64,000 nt of DNA from Natronoflexus pectinivorans (GTDB lineage: Bacteria > Bacteroidota > Bacteroidia > Bacteroidales > Marinilabiliaceae): NCBI RefSeq assembly GCF_004345615.1, contig NZ_SLWK01000003.1, positions 124,001 to 188,000 on the forward strand. Direction: 5' to 3'. This document shows positions 27,764 through 37,448 of the stretch, in pieces. The notes below the pieces were generated by a model. That model was not told the origin of the DNA and searched no databases. It saw nothing but the letters and a program-made list of their open reading frames with translations. Each line of letters opens with the position of its first letter. Positions within the stretch are counted from its first letter, which is position 1. A program made the position numbers and the translations under genes.

Positions 27764-28267
27764 ATGAAAAACCGTCCAGATATTACATATCTAACCATCA
27801 TTGGGTTATCGCTAACCGTAGTTATATCGGTTTGCAAAGATGATGAACAGGATAAGAATGGTCTTTTCCGGATTACTTCTGCCAGTCAACAGCACATCCG
27901 GATTATGTCGGCTGATTTTTTTAAATCAGCACTCAGCCTAAATGAATCGACATGCAAACCCAATGCCTGTGTGTTTATTTACGAGCACGGACTCCTGAAA
28001 GGCAACATCATTGAAAACTTCTCCTCAGCCTGGCAACTTTCGGAGGTATTACTGTATCCGCAAATTAAAATTAGTTGCGTTTCAACCACCATCTGTTTGA
28101 AACAGGCAACGGATGAGTCGACTTCTGGTCAGACTGCCTATGTTTATCATTCCGGTTTTCCGGTTGCTGACTGGTTTTCAGACGCTTTGCATCCTTCAAA
28201 TGAGGAAGTACTGCAATCCTGCACCGGATTTATCTGCTCCACCCGTGCAGGCCCCGGAATTGTCTGA
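27764..28267 (+). CDS. Hypothetical exported protein or lipoprotein (unrecognised)
   Basis: A 167-residue frame with an N-terminal hydrophobic segment (YLTIIGLSLTVVISVC) that ends in a Cys and could be a lipoprotein or signal anchor. Five further Cys occur across the rest, including S-C-V-S-T-T-I-C and S-C-T-G-F-I-C. No family recognised. It sits between the FAD oxidoreductase and secA on the same strand with its own ATG. A second frame at 28113-28424 overlaps its end and looks like a shadow. Reality of the gene is uncertain. Confidence 0.4.
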   Translation: MKNRPDITYLTIIGLSLTVVISVCKDDEQDKNGLFRITSASQQHIRIMSADFFKSALSLNESTCKPNACVFIYEHGLLKGNIIENFSSAWQLSEVLLYPQIKISCVSTTICLKQATDESTSGQTAYVYHSGFPVADWFSDALHPSNEEVLQSCTGFICSTRAGPGIV

Positions 28268-28410
28268 TAACTGTTCTTTCAGACCACATATTCATTTCCT
28301 AATCAATCAAATTACTCTATTTTTCGAAGTCTGTGCAACCGCAACAAGCGGTTATACTAATGGAAAAAGATGTAATTTTAATCGCAAAAAATCTATAAAT
28401 AATTCATTAT

Positions 28411-31400
28411 ATGAGCATTGTTAATACAATACTATCCGTTTTCGTAGGGGACAAGTCGAAGCGTGACATGAAAGTACTTGCCCCTTATGTTGATAAAGTC
28501 AAGGCAGTTTACCCTGAAATAGAATCCCTTTCAAACGATGAACTGCGCAGTCGTACCGATGCAGTCAGAAAAACCATTTTTGATGCCGTTGCCGAAGAGC
28601 AAAACAGAATTGACTCTCTAAAAGCCCGCATTGATAATGAAGATCCTGACATTGATGAACGGGAACGGATTTACGAAGAGATTGATGAGTTAGAAAAAGT
28701 GATAACCTCAAAACTAGAGGAAGTTCTTGAGGAAGTGCTTCCCGAAGCCTTTTCCATTGTAAAAGATACCGGCAGAAGGTTTAAGGAGAATGAAACCATT
28801 GAGGTTACTGCCACGGAATTTGACCGTGAACTGGCTACTGTTCATGATTTTGTTGAAATTAAAGGTGATAAAGCCATATTTAGTAACTCATGGATTGCCG
28901 GAGGAAACACTGTTAAATGGGATATGGTGCACTATGATGTACAGCTCATTGGTGGTGCTGTTCTTCACCAGGGAAAAATTGCGGAGATGAGCACAGGGGA
29001 AGGTAAAACGCTGGTTGCCACTTTGCCTGTCTTTTTGAATGCGCTAACCGGACGCGGTGTTCACATTGTTACAGTGAACGACTATCTGGCAAAACGTGAC
29101 TCGGAGTGGATGGGTCCCATTTTCATGTTCCATGGGTTAAGTGTGGACTGTATCGACAAGCACCAGCCCAACTCTGCCGAACGCCGAAAGGCTTATAGAG
29201 CCGACATTACTTACGGTACCAATAATGAATTTGGTTTTGATTATCTGCGCGATAACATGGCCATATCTCCTGATGATCTGGTTCAGCGGTCGCATAATTA
29301 TGCCATCGTTGACGAAGTAGATTCGGTTTTAATTGACGATGCCAGAACACCACTGATTATTTCAGGTCCCATTCCACGTGGCGACGACCAGCTCTTTACA
29401 GAGCTGAGACCAAAGGTTGAGAGACTTGTTGAAACACAAAGAAATTTGATTTCAAAACTGCTTTCTGATGCTAAACAAAAACTTAAATCATCTGACTCTA
29501 AAGTGCAGGATGAAGGGAACTTATTGCTTTTGAGAGCTTTCAAAGGAATGCCTAAAAACAAGCCTCTTATAAAGTTTCTCAGTGAGCCCGGAGTAAAAGC
29601 AGGAATGCTGAAAACCGAGAACTTCTACATGCAGGAAAATAACAAAAACATGCATGTAGTAACCGACCCCCTCTTTTTTGTTATAGAGGAGAAAACCAAC
29701 TCGGTTCAATTAACCGACAATGGAATTGACCTGATTACCGGTAACTCGGAAGACCCCCAGTTCTTTGTTCTGCCTGATATTGGTTCCGAAATGGCTACCC
29801 TCGAAAAAGCTGGTCTTCCTGAGGAGGAATTCCGTGCTAAGAAGGATGAGCTGATGCAGAGCTACAGCATTAAGTCGGAGAGAGTGCACACCATTAATCA
29901 GCTGCTTAAAGCATACACCATGTTCGAAAAGGATGTGGAATATGTGGTGATGGATAATAAGGTAAAAATTGTGGATGAGCAGACTGGTCGTATCATGGAA
30001 GGCCGTCGATATTCTGATGGTCTGCACCAGGCCATTGAGGCCAAAGAGCGGGTGAAAGTTGAAGCTGCAACACAGACCTATGCCACCATCACGCTTCAGA
30101 ACTATTTCCGGATGTATAATAAACTTGCCGGTATGACCGGTACTGCGGAAACGGAAGCAGGCGAATTGTGGAATATCTATAAACTGGATGTGGTGGTTAT
30201 TCCTACCAACCGACCCATTCAGCGTAAGGATATGAATGATAAGGTATATAAAACAAAAAGAGAGAAATACAACGCTGTAATTGAAGAGATAGTTGAACTT
30301 GTGAAAGCCGGAAGACCGGTATTGGTAGGTACCACCAATGTGGAAGTTTCGGAACTTCTGAGTCGAATGCTCAAGATCAGAGGCATTAAGCACAACGTCC
30401 TTAACGCCAAGCTTCACCAGAAGGAGGCCGACATTGTTGCTGAGGCCGGTAATAGCGGTACAGTAACCATTGCCACCAACATGGCGGGTCGTGGTACCGA
30501 CATCAAGCTGTCTGCTGAAGTTAAAGCTGCCGGAGGTTTGGCCATTGTAGGTACCGAGCGACATGAATCCCGACGGGTTGACCGTCAGTTGCGCGGACGT
30601 GCCGGTCGTCAGGGTGACCCGGGTTCTTCTCAGTTCTTTGTTTCTCTGGAAGATGACCTGATGCGTCTGTTTGGCTCTGACCGCTTGGTAAAATACATGG
30701 ACAGGCTTGGTGTTGAAGAAGGAGAGATGATTCAGCATGGTATGATTACCAAGTCCATTGAACGTGCCCAAAGAAAAGTGGAGGAGAACAACTTTGGTAT
30801 CCGTAAGCGATTGCTGGAGTATGATGATGTAATGAATTCTCAACGTGAGGTTATATATACTAAACGTCGCCGTGCTCTTTTCGGTGAACGTATGCAGGTT
30901 GAGATTTCAAATATGATGTACGATACCATTGAAGAGATGGTGGACGAACATCAACAATCTGGTGATTTCGACCAATTCAAAGAGGAATTGCTTCGAATAT
31001 TTTCTGTTGATGCACCAGTCTCAAAGGATGAATTTTTAAAAGGTCAACCCAACGAGTTGACCGATAAAATGCATGACGAAGTATGGAAAAGCTACCGCCG
31101 CAGGGTTGAAACCATGGCCAAACAGGCTTTTCCGGTTATTAAAAATGTTTACGAAACAAAAGCCGAGCTATACGAAAACATCGTTGTTCCCATTTCAGAT
31201 GCGCAGCGCGTATTTCAAATCAACACCAATTTGAAACGTGCTTACGATTCTGAAGGAATGGAACTTTCCCGCTCTTTTGAAAAAGCGATGATGTTAATCA
31301 CCATTGACGAAGCATGGAAGGAACATTTAAGGGAGTTGGATGATCTGAAACAGGCTGTTCAGAATGCATCCTATGAGCAAAAAGACCCGCTTTTGATTTA

Positions 31401-31728
31401 TAAATTTGAATCTTTCAATCTGTTTAAGTCCATGATCGGTAAAAACAACCGAACCATCGCATCGTCTCTGTCTAAAGCACACATCCCCATTAGGGATGCC
31501 AGTCAGGTACGTGAGGCTGACCAGCGTAGGCGAACAGATTTGAGCAGACTCAGAACGCAAAAAGACGACCCCGGAGCGGGAACGCCAGGCTACGGTCAAC
31601 CGGGAGCGGATCAAAAACGACCACAGGTAACGCAACCTGTTCGGGTTGAAAAGAAAGTAGGAAGAAATGAACCCTGTCCCTGTGGAAGCGGGAAAAAATA
31701 TAAACAATGCCATGGAAAGGGAGCTTGA
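28411..31728 (+). CDS. secA: Preprotein translocase ATPase SecA
   Basis: A 1105-residue SecA, with the extra length typical of Bacteroidota orthologs. Walker A is [11 protein letters not shown], followed by [36 protein letters not shown] (DEAD-like), the preprotein-binding region, [10 protein letters not shown], and [15 protein letters not shown] lineage-specific charged insert lies at about 330-415 ([17 protein letters not shown]...). The last residues are the zinc-binding [14 protein letters not shown]. It drives Sec-dependent export through SecYEG. It begins a long plus-strand run of export and translation genes; lgt follows after a family A repeat. Confidence 0.98.
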   Translation: MSIVNTILSVFVGDKSKRDMKVLAPYVDKVKAVYPEIESLSNDELRSRTDAVRKTIFDAVAEEQNRIDSLKARIDNEDPDIDERERIYEEIDELEKVITSKLEEVLEEVLPEAFSIVKDTGRRFKENETIEVTATEFDRELATVHDFVEIKGDKAIFSNSWIAGGNTVKWDMVHYDVQLIGGAVLHQGKIAEMSTGEGKTLVATLPVFLNALTGRGVHIVTVNDYLAKRDSEWMGPIFMFHGLSVDCIDKHQPNSAERRKAYRADITYGTNNEFGFDYLRDNMAISPDDLVQRSHNYAIVDEVDSVLIDDARTPLIISGPIPRGDDQLFTELRPKVERLVETQRNLISKLLSDAKQKLKSSDSKVQDEGNLLLLRAFKGMPKNKPLIKFLSEPGVKAGMLKTENFYMQENNKNMHVVTDPLFFVIEEKTNSVQLTDNGIDLITGNSEDPQFFVLPDIGSEMATLEKAGLPEEEFRAKKDELMQSYSIKSERVHTINQLLKAYTMFEKDVEYVVMDNKVKIVDEQTGRIMEGRRYSDGLHQAIEAKERVKVEAATQTYATITLQNYFRMYNKLAGMTGTAETEAGELWNIYKLDVVVIPTNRPIQRKDMNDKVYKTKREKYNAVIEEIVELVKAGRPVLVGTTNVEVSELLSRMLKIRGIKHNVLNAKLHQKEADIVAEAGNSGTVTIATNMAGRGTDIKLSAEVKAAGGLAIVGTERHESRRVDRQLRGRAGRQGDPGSSQFFVSLEDDLMRLFGSDRLVKYMDRLGVEEGEMIQHGMITKSIERAQRKVEENNFGIRKRLLEYDDVMNSQREVIYTKRRRALFGERMQVEISNMMYDTIEEMVDEHQQSGDFDQFKEELLRIFSVDAPVSKDEFLKGQPNELTDKMHDEVWKSYRRRVETMAKQAFPVIKNVYETKAELYENIVVPISDAQRVFQINTNLKRAYDSEGMELSRSFEKAMMLITIDEAWKEHLRELDDLKQAVQNASYEQKDPLLIYKFESFNLFKSMIGKNNRTIASSLSKAHIPIRDASQVREADQRRRTDLSRLRTQKDDPGAGTPGYGQPGADQKRPQVTQPVRVEKKVGRNEPCPCGSGKKYKQCHGKGA

Positions 31729-31734
31729 TTGATT

Positions 31735-31909
31735 TAGATGTTAGAATACTAGATATTAGACATATAGATGTTAGAACAATAGACAAGACAAAATAGAAAT
31801 GCAGTTGAGTCTAATAATCTTTCTAAACTATTCTATTTGTCTACTCCGAATGTCTCGGGAAAGATCTATAATCTAAAGAATTATTTAAATCTAAATTTTA
31901 ACAACTACT
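31735..31909. repeat. Palindromic intergenic element, family A, copy 2
   Basis: Between secA and lgt. The core from ATAGACAAGACAAAATAG (31779) through ATTCTATTTGTCTACTCCG to CTCGGGAAAGATCTATA matches copy 3 at 48.56 kb closely and copy 1 at 12.6 kb more loosely. The two halves are inverted (AGACAA...AATAG against CTATTTGTCT). Its left flank carries TAGATGTTAGAA twice, 30 bases apart. It ends 37 bases before the lgt ATG. Confidence 0.7.
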
Positions 31910-31946
31910 AAATCTTAAATAAAATTTATAAATAACTAGTTGTATT

Positions 31947-32789
31947 ATGTTGGTATTAAATTATATAACATGGGCTCCGGATCCAGAGATATTCTCACTA
32001 GGGCCTATGTCGGTAAGGTATTACGGACTGTTTTTTGCCATGGCCTTTTTACTGGGTTATTACTTGGTTGACAGAATGTTTCGCAGAGATAATGCACCGG
32101 AGGAGTGGATGGAAAAGCTGTTCATCTACGTGATGGTGGCCACGGTAATCGGGGCACGTCTGGGACATGTTTTCTTTTACGGATGGGACTATTACTCCCA
32201 AAATCCGGGCGAAATCCTGATGGTTTGGAGGGGAGGACTGGCCAGTCACGGAGGAGCCATTGGAATTCTTGTGGCCATTTGGCTCTATTCAAAACTGGTG
32301 ACAAAAAAGTCGATGCTCTGGACCATGGACAAATTGGTGATTGCCGTGGCATTGGCAGCAGTATTTATTCGTCTGGGTAATTTAATGAACTCAGAAATCA
32401 TTGGAAGTCCCACCACTGTTCCATGGGCTTTTGTTTTTGAAAAAGCACATGTTCATAATCCTGAAATACCAAGACACCCGGCTCAACTGTATGAGGCCAT
32501 CAGCTATCTGATCACCTTTATTGTGCTGATATTTATGTATTGGAAAACCAATGCTGCCAAGCGGCAGGGGCTTATTTTTGGGGTGTTTTTGATAGGTATT
32601 TTTGCCACTCGAATTTTAATCGAGTTTGTAAAAGAAAACCAGGAAGCTTTTGAAGAGACCATGACATTGAACATGGGACAGATATTAAGTATTCCGTTTG
32701 TTATTCTGGCAGGGGTTCTGATTTACCAATCGTTTAAAAAGCCACTTGTGGAGACAGCCATAACCGGTAGACATAATAAGAGGAAATAA
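31947..32789 (+). CDS. lgt: Prolipoprotein diacylglyceryl transferase
   Basis: A 280-residue integral membrane protein with seven predicted helices. Conserved family segments are visible: V-R-Y-Y-G-L-F-F-A (His/Tyr region), ATVIGARLGHVFFYGWDYY, W-R-G-G-L-A-S-H-G-G-A-I-G (the Lgt signature with its catalytic Arg and His), R-L-G-N-L-M-N-S-E-I-I-G and HPAQLYEA. It adds diacylglycerol from phosphatidylglycerol to the lipobox Cys, so it would process the many lipoproteins encoded nearby. A hairpin (32809-32853) follows. Confidence 0.96.
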   Translation: MLVLNYITWAPDPEIFSLGPMSVRYYGLFFAMAFLLGYYLVDRMFRRDNAPEEWMEKLFIYVMVATVIGARLGHVFFYGWDYYSQNPGEILMVWRGGLASHGGAIGILVAIWLYSKLVTKKSMLWTMDKLVIAVALAAVFIRLGNLMNSEIIGSPTTVPWAFVFEKAHVHNPEIPRHPAQLYEAISYLITFIVLIFMYWKTNAAKRQGLIFGVFLIGIFATRILIEFVKENQEAFEETMTLNMGQILSIPFVILAGVLIYQSFKKPLVETAITGRHNKRK

Positions 32790-32808
32790 ACTTCTATCAT
32801 TTATTATT

Positions 32809-32853
32809 ATGCAGAGTTCCATATCGGTTTAACAGCTGAAATGAACTCTGCAT
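32809..32853 (+). terminator. Hairpin after lgt, possible terminator
   Basis: ATGCAGAGTTC (32809-32819) pairs perfectly with GAACTCTGCAT (32843-32853), with a 23-base loop. No strong T-run follows and the M48 protease start is only 25 bases beyond, so it may be partial or processing-related. Confidence 0.45.
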
Positions 32854-32877
32854 TTGTTTAAAATAAAACCTGTAAAT

Positions 32878-34116
32878 ATGCATCCATTACTATACATTAT
32901 ACTAGCTATCATTGTTTTCGAAGCATTGTGGGATTTTTTTCTGGGAGAACTCAATCGAAAAAGCTGGAGCGACAAGGTTCCCAAGTGTTTAGAGGATGTT
33001 TATCCGCAAGAAAAGTTTGAAAAGCAGAAACAATACCGCCTAGCCAACTACCGGTTTGGCCTGATCTCTTCAGCAGTCTCAACCATTCTAATTCTGATGG
33101 TTTTGTTGTTACAAGGCTTTGGGTGGCTACATTACACCGTTGAGAGTTTTACCAACCATAAATATTTGCAGCCATTGGTATATTTTGGAGCAATCGGTCT
33201 GGCCTCCATGATTCTCTCGTTACCATTTTCTATTTACAGCACCTTTGTAATAGAAGAAAAATTTGGCTTTAACCGAACCACCAAAGGAACCTTTATTGCT
33301 GATGTGTTTAAATCGCTACTTCTTGGCGCCTTAATTGGTGGTTTTCTACTATGGTTAGTGGTGTGGTTTTACCACAGTGCGGGATCGTTGTTCTGGCTTT
33401 ATGCCTGGGGTGGATTGTCTTTGTTTATGATCTTTTTCAGTAAGTTTTATACCACTCTGATACTTCCGTTGTTCAATAAACTCACCCCACTTGAAGAGGG
33501 GGATTTGAAATCGGCCATTGAGAACATGAGTCAAAAAGCAGGGTTTTCATTGGAGAATGTATTTGTCATGGACGGCTCAAAACGAAGCACTAAAGCCAAT
33601 GCATTTTTTAGCGGTTTTGGGAAAAACAAGCGAATTGTCTTATTTGATACCTTAATAAATGATTTGGACAAAGAAGAGATTGTTGCCGTGCTGGCACATG
33701 AAATTGGCCACTACCGTTTAAAACATACCATCAGGGGAACCATGCTGGGGATTTTTCAAACAGGAATTACGCTGTTTTTGTTGGGCTGGTTTATTAACCA
33801 TCCCGGTATTTCCCAGGCTTTGGGTGTTGCAAATCCCGTATTCCATGTGGCATTACTGGGGTTTGGCTTGTTGTACAGTCCTATCAGTTCCATGGCCGGT
33901 TTGGGAATGACCATTTTATCGAGAAAGCAGGAATACCAGGCCGATGAATTTGCCGCAAACCATGCGAGTGCTTCAGCCTTGCAATCGGCCCTTAAGAAGA
34001 TTTCCACCACAGCACTCAGCAATCCCACACCGCATCCATGGTTTGTCTTTTTTAATTATTCACATCCGCCGTTGTTAAAGCGACTGGAGGCTCTGGATAG
34101 TAATGATAAAGATTAA
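32878..34116 (+). CDS. M48-family (Ste24-like CAAX) membrane metalloprotease
   Basis: I use the ATG at 32878 (MHPLLYIILAIIVFEALWDF), since the longer frame begins at a TTG inside a hairpin arm. About 412 residues with several membrane helices. The zinc site is H-E-I-G-H-Y (HExxH) with the downstream E-Y-Q-A-D-E-F-A supplying the third ligand. The N-terminal M48 region (RANYRFGL-like, VIEEKFGFNRTT) is present. Ste24-type proteases in bacteria act in membrane protein quality control. cinA follows 46 bases later. Confidence 0.92.
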   Translation: MHPLLYIILAIIVFEALWDFFLGELNRKSWSDKVPKCLEDVYPQEKFEKQKQYRLANYRFGLISSAVSTILILMVLLLQGFGWLHYTVESFTNHKYLQPLVYFGAIGLASMILSLPFSIYSTFVIEEKFGFNRTTKGTFIADVFKSLLLGALIGGFLLWLVVWFYHSAGSLFWLYAWGGLSLFMIFFSKFYTTLILPLFNKLTPLEEGDLKSAIENMSQKAGFSLENVFVMDGSKRSTKANAFFSGFGKNKRIVLFDTLINDLDKEEIVAVLAHEIGHYRLKHTIRGTMLGIFQTGITLFLLGWFINHPGISQALGVANPVFHVALLGFGLLYSPISSMAGLGMTILSRKQEYQADEFAANHASASALQSALKKISTTALSNPTPHPWFVFFNYSHPPLLKRLEALDSNDKD

Positions 34117-34162
34117 ATAACACAACTTATATGAAACATTTACAGACTTTTATATAATCAAC

Positions 34163-35410
34163 ATGCAGGTAGAAATCATAACCATAGGCGACGAACTTCT
34201 GATTGGTCAGGTAGTGGACACCAATTCGGCATGGATGGCCGGGGAGCTCAATAAATCCGGCATGTTCATCAACCGGATTACTTCGGTGAGCGACCGCGAA
34301 GAAGAGATTTTAAGTGCCATAAAAGAAGCAGCCAGTCGTTCTGCCATAGTATTACTCACCGGTGGTCTGGGACCCACGCGAGACGACATCACCAAAGCTG
34401 CATTATGCAAATTCTTTAACACACAATTGGTTTTTAACCAACAAGTAATGGATGATGTTGAGAGGTTTTTGAAAAACCGGGTAGGCCGCATCAATCAACT
34501 CAACAGAGACCAGGCATTGGTTCCGAAAAAATGCGACGTGATCAGGAATCCTGTCGGAACCGCACCCATTATGTGGTTTGAAGAAAACGGAGTGATAGTT
34601 GTTTCCATGCCGGGAGTTCCCACGGAGATGAAACATGCCATGGAAAACGAGGTATTACCTCGTTTAAAAGCGAAATTCACCAACGGCATTGTTCGCCATC
34701 GAACTGTTCACATCTTCAACATTCCTGAAGCTGTGCTGGCTGAAATGCTGTCCGATTGGGAAGATCAAATCCCAGATTTTTTAAAAGTAGCCTATCTTCC
34801 TTCGCCCGGGAAATTAAGATTAAGAATCAGTGGAAAAGGCAAAAATGCGCAACAAATTGAATCGGCTATCGAAAATGCTATTGAGGCGTTATACCCATTA
34901 GTTGAAGAAAACATCTTTGGATTTGATGATGAAAAACCTGAATCATTACTATTAAACTTATTATTAAGTAAACATAAGACAATTAGCTGTGCAGAAAGCT
35001 GTTCAGGTGGACTTATGTCGCATTATATCACATCCGTTGCCGGAGCATCCAACGCTTTTATGGGAGGTGTTGTTGCATACAGCAACAACTTAAAATCCAA
35101 TCTTTTGGGAGTTGATTCTTCCTCCATTGAAAAACATGGAGCGGTGAGTCGTGAAGTCGTTGAACAAATGGCCATAGGAGCGTGTAAGCGATTAGGTAGC
35201 GATTATGCCATTGCCAGTTCGGGAATTGCAGGACCATCGGGAGGCACCGATGAAAAACCGGTTGGGACAGTATGGCTCGCATGGTCGGATGGGACAAAAG
35301 TCATCAGTCGTACTTTTAATTTTGGCAACAACCGGGAACGAAATATTTTAAGAACCGCAGAAGCCGGCATCATCATCATGAAGCAACTTTTGGAAAGAGG
35401 GGAATTGTAG
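34163..35410 (+). CDS. cinA: CinA: competence/damage-inducible protein with nicotinamide-nucleotide amidase domain
   Basis: A 415-residue protein. The N-terminal MoaB/Mog-like domain carries E-I-I-T-I-G-D-E-L-L-I-G-Q-V-V-D-T-N and LTGGLGPTRDDITK. The C-terminal PncC domain (about 260-415) carries ISCAESCSGGLMSHYITSVAGAS, G-A-V-S-R-E-V-V-E-Q-M and ASSGIAGPSGGTDEKPVGTV. Full-length two-domain CinA hydrolyses ADP-ribose-type substrates and deamidates NMN in pyridine nucleotide recycling. It precedes the rpmB cluster, an arrangement common in Bacteroidota. Confidence 0.95.
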   Translation: MQVEIITIGDELLIGQVVDTNSAWMAGELNKSGMFINRITSVSDREEEILSAIKEAASRSAIVLLTGGLGPTRDDITKAALCKFFNTQLVFNQQVMDDVERFLKNRVGRINQLNRDQALVPKKCDVIRNPVGTAPIMWFEENGVIVVSMPGVPTEMKHAMENEVLPRLKAKFTNGIVRHRTVHIFNIPEAVLAEMLSDWEDQIPDFLKVAYLPSPGKLRLRISGKGKNAQQIESAIENAIEALYPLVEENIFGFDDEKPESLLLNLLLSKHKTISCAESCSGGLMSHYITSVAGASNAFMGGVVAYSNNLKSNLLGVDSSSIEKHGAVSREVVEQMAIGACKRLGSDYAIASSGIAGPSGGTDEKPVGTVWLAWSDGTKVISRTFNFGNNRERNILRTAEAGIIIMKQLLERGEL

Positions 35411-35737
35411 TGGGAGAATAGATCTTAGACCTAAGATGTTGAGAATTGAGATAGATGGAATAGTTGAGAAAGAATGCAGCCTCATAATTCAGTGTCCCTT
35501 AGGGGCGTCAACACTTTTTAATGGCTTTAAAATATTTTGCTTAAATTTGCCGGACAACAACAACAAAATTACTGTTCTATTAAAGATTTCAGATAATAAA
35601 AAGCAAACAACAACAATTAATTTAAAGAAATAACAACAATTAACAGAAATAAAAGGGCTAACTATTTGCATTTTTAAAAGAAAATCACGTATTTTGCGCT
35701 CTGTTTGAAAAACGTAGATACAAAAAACATTTGAGAG
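35411..35737 (+). promoter_or_regulatory. Leader/promoter region of the rpmB operon
   Basis: A 327-base gap without a convincing gene (a 65-codon frame at 35436 has no recognisable sequence). TTTG at 35665-35668 and TATTTTGC at 35690 are spaced about like a Bacteroidota promoter, though the second box lacks one base of the consensus. TAAATTTG at 35542-35549 is another -7 candidate and would give a long leader. At 35408 the sequence AATAGATCTTAGAC resembles the left end of the family B repeat and may be a remnant. Confidence 0.4.
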
Positions 35738-35983
35738 ATGTCAAAAGTTTGTGAAATAACTGGTAAAAAGGCAATGGTTGGAAACAATGTTTCCCACTCA
35801 AAAAGACGCACCAAAAGAAAATTTGATGTAAATTTGTTTTACAAGAATTTCTATTTGCCTGAAGAAAAACGTTGGGTTAAGTTGAGAGTATCGGCTTCCG
35901 GACTTCGTTTGATCAATAAAATTGGTGTGCAGGCTGCGATAAAAAGAGCGCAGGATAATGGTCTATTAAGTACAAAATTATAA
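35738..35983 (+). CDS. rpmB: 50S ribosomal protein L28
   Basis: An 81-residue basic protein with the L28 pattern: [28 protein letters not shown], and [12 protein letters not shown]-type C-terminus ([17 protein letters not shown]). A structural protein of the large subunit. It is first of a tight cluster with rpmG (19 bases downstream) and the DUF4295 gene, ending at a strong terminator. Confidence 0.97.
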   Translation: MSKVCEITGKKAMVGNNVSHSKRRTKRKFDVNLFYKNFYLPEEKRWVKLRVSASGLRLINKIGVQAAIKRAQDNGLLSTKL

Positions 35984-35984
35984 T

Positions 35985-35993
35985 AAGGGAGGG
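35985..35993 (+). promoter_or_regulatory. Shine-Dalgarno-like site before rpmG
   Basis: AAGGGAGGG, nine bases before the rpmG ATG. Purine-rich sites of this strength are rare in this phylum, and most genes in this window lack one. Confidence 0.45.
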
Positions 35994-36002
35994 TAGATAA
36001 AA

Positions 36003-36191
36003 ATGGCAAAAAAAGCTAAAGGAAACCGCATCCAGGTAATTCTTGAATGCACCGAGCACAAAGAGAGCGGCCAACCCGGAACTTCCAGGTATATTACCGT
36101 AAAGAACAGAAAAAATACACCCGACAGAATGGAATTGAAAAAATACAATCCCATTTTGAGAAGGATGACTGTACATCGTGAAATCAAGTAA
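36003..36191 (+). CDS. rpmG: 50S ribosomal protein L33
   Basis: A 62-residue protein with the L33 pattern: [36 protein letters not shown]-type motif and the closing [14 protein letters not shown]. It keeps C16 but lacks the CxxC zinc ribbon, so it is the C-minus form. It lies between rpmB and the DUF4295 gene. Confidence 0.96.
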   Translation: MAKKAKGNRIQVILECTEHKESGQPGTSRYITVKNRKNTPDRMELKKYNPILRRMTVHREIK

Positions 36192-36201
36192 AATTTAAGT
36201 C

Positions 36202-36357
36202 ATGGCAAAGAAAGTAGTAGCAACCCTGCAGAAAAAAGGCGAAGGTAAAGGACATACCCGTGTCATTAAAATGGTGAAATCACCTAAAACCGGTTCTTAC
36301 TCTTTCCGTTCGGAAATGGTGACCAATGACAATGTGAAAGAATTTTTCAGCAAATAG
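36202..36357 (+). CDS. DUF4295 small basic protein (ribosomal-cluster protein of Bacteroidota)
   Basis: A 51-residue protein beginning MAKKVVATLQKKGEGKGHTR and ending VTNDNVKEFFSK. The start ATG is 10 bases after the rpmG stop and the TAG is at 36355-36357. It matches DUF4295, a short lysine-rich family found almost only in Bacteroidota right after rpmG. The conserved place suggests a ribosome-associated role, unproven. The strong terminator 26 bases later ends the cluster. Confidence 0.92.
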   Translation: MAKKVVATLQKKGEGKGHTRVIKMVKSPKTGSYSFRSEMVTNDNVKEFFSK

Positions 36358-36382
36358 CCGGAATACCGGATTAAATTTATCC

Positions 36383-36420
36383 AAAAGGGGACTTGTCGTT
36401 CAGACAAGTCCCCTTTTTTT
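36383..36420 (+). terminator. Strong intrinsic terminator after the rpmB-rpmG-DUF4295 cluster
   Basis: Arms 36383-36397 and 36403-36417 form a perfect stem (AAAAGGGGACTTGTC and complement) with loop GTTCA, running into a T tract to 36420. It separates the ribosomal protein genes from ftsY. Confidence 0.93.
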
Positions 36421-36432
36421 GTTTTTAATCAT

Positions 36433-36440
36433 TATATTTG
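36433..36440 (+). promoter_or_regulatory. Candidate promoter -7 box of ftsY-rimO
   Basis: TATATTTG matches TAnnTTTG, 46 bases before the ftsY ATG and just after the terminator. A -33 TTTG at the ideal spacing is not present. Confidence 0.45.
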
Positions 36441-36486
36441 CAAGGTTTTATAAATTAGCCAATCATAGACATAATCAATTATAATA

Positions 36487-37440
36487 ATGGGACTATTTGG
36501 AAGTTTTAGCCGTGACAAAAAAGAACGGCTCGATCAGGGTTTATCCAAAACCAAAGAGAGTGTATTAAAAAAGCTTACCCGCGTTGTTGTAGGAAAATCA
36601 AAGGTTGATGATGATGTACTTGACGAATTGGAGGAGGTTCTTATTACTTCCGACGTTGGTGTGGATACCACTCTTAAAATTATAGAGCGCATTGAAAAAA
36701 GAGTGGCCAAAGATAAGTTTATCAATGCCTCAGAGCTTGATAAAATTCTAAAGGAAGAGATCACAGCTCTGTTGGCTGAAAATGCACTGAACAGTTCCGC
36801 AGATTTTGAAATTCCCCAACAATCCAAGCCATACGTGATCATGGTTGTTGGTGTTAACGGCGTTGGAAAAACCACCACCATAGGTAAACTGGCTCACAAA
36901 TTTAAAAGTTCCGGTAAAAAGGTTGTTTTAGGTGCAGGTGACACCTTTCGTGCCGCTGCCATCGATCAGTTGGAAATATGGGCTCAAAGAGTGGATGTTC
37001 CTCTTATCAAACAAAAAATGGGATCCGATCCGGCTTCCGTGGCCTACGACGCTCTATCTTCGGCTAAAGCAACCGATGCCGATGTGGTCATCATCGATAC
37101 AGCCGGTCGTTTGCACAATAAAATCAACCTGATGAATGAGCTGACCAAAATCAAAAATGTGATGCAAAAAGTGGTGCCGGATGCACCTCATGAAATACTG
37201 CTGGTTTTGGATGGCTCTACAGGACAAAATGCATTTGAACAAGCCAAACAATTTACCCTTGCCACCGAAGTAAATGCTCTGGCCATTACAAAGCTGGACG
37301 GGACAGCCAAAGGTGGAGTGGTTATAGGGGTGTCGGATCAATTTAAGGTGCCTGTAAAATATATTGGGATTGGTGAAGGAATGGATGATTTACAACCGTT
37401 TAACCGGGAGGCATTTGTGGATTCCCTGTTTGGAAATTAA
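36487..37440 (+). CDS. ftsY: Signal recognition particle receptor FtsY
   Basis: A 317-residue SRP GTPase with a short N-terminal tail and no acidic A domain, as usual in this phylum. The N domain is followed by the G domain: V-V-G-V-N-G-V-G-K-T-T-T-I-G-K-L (P-loop), L-G-A-G-D-T-F-R-A-A-A (insertion box), D-T-A-G-R-L, T-K-L-D-G-T-A-K-G-G and I-G-I-G-E-G-M-D-D-L-Q-P-F. It delivers SRP-bound ribosomes to the membrane. rimO follows after eight bases. Confidence 0.97.
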   Translation: MGLFGSFSRDKKERLDQGLSKTKESVLKKLTRVVVGKSKVDDDVLDELEEVLITSDVGVDTTLKIIERIEKRVAKDKFINASELDKILKEEITALLAENALNSSADFEIPQQSKPYVIMVVGVNGVGKTTTIGKLAHKFKSSGKKVVLGAGDTFRAAAIDQLEIWAQRVDVPLIKQKMGSDPASVAYDALSSAKATDADVVIIDTAGRLHNKINLMNELTKIKNVMQKVVPDAPHEILLVLDGSTGQNAFEQAKQFTLATEVNALAITKLDGTAKGGVVIGVSDQFKVPVKYIGIGEGMDDLQPFNREAFVDSLFGN

Positions 37441-37448
37441 GTACCTGA

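Noticed and set aside
28113-28424. 103-codon frame overlapping the hypothetical gene before secA
   Set aside because: Out of frame with the more plausible 27764-28267 frame and running into the secA start; looks like a shadow.
29710-30843. Long minus-strand frame opposite secA
   Set aside because: A 377-codon frame fully antisense to secA; its protein has no family resemblance, and such shadows are expected opposite a long conserved gene.
35436-35633. 65-codon frame between cinA and rpmB
   Set aside because: No recognisable motif; the region is better explained as the leader and promoter of the ribosomal protein cluster.
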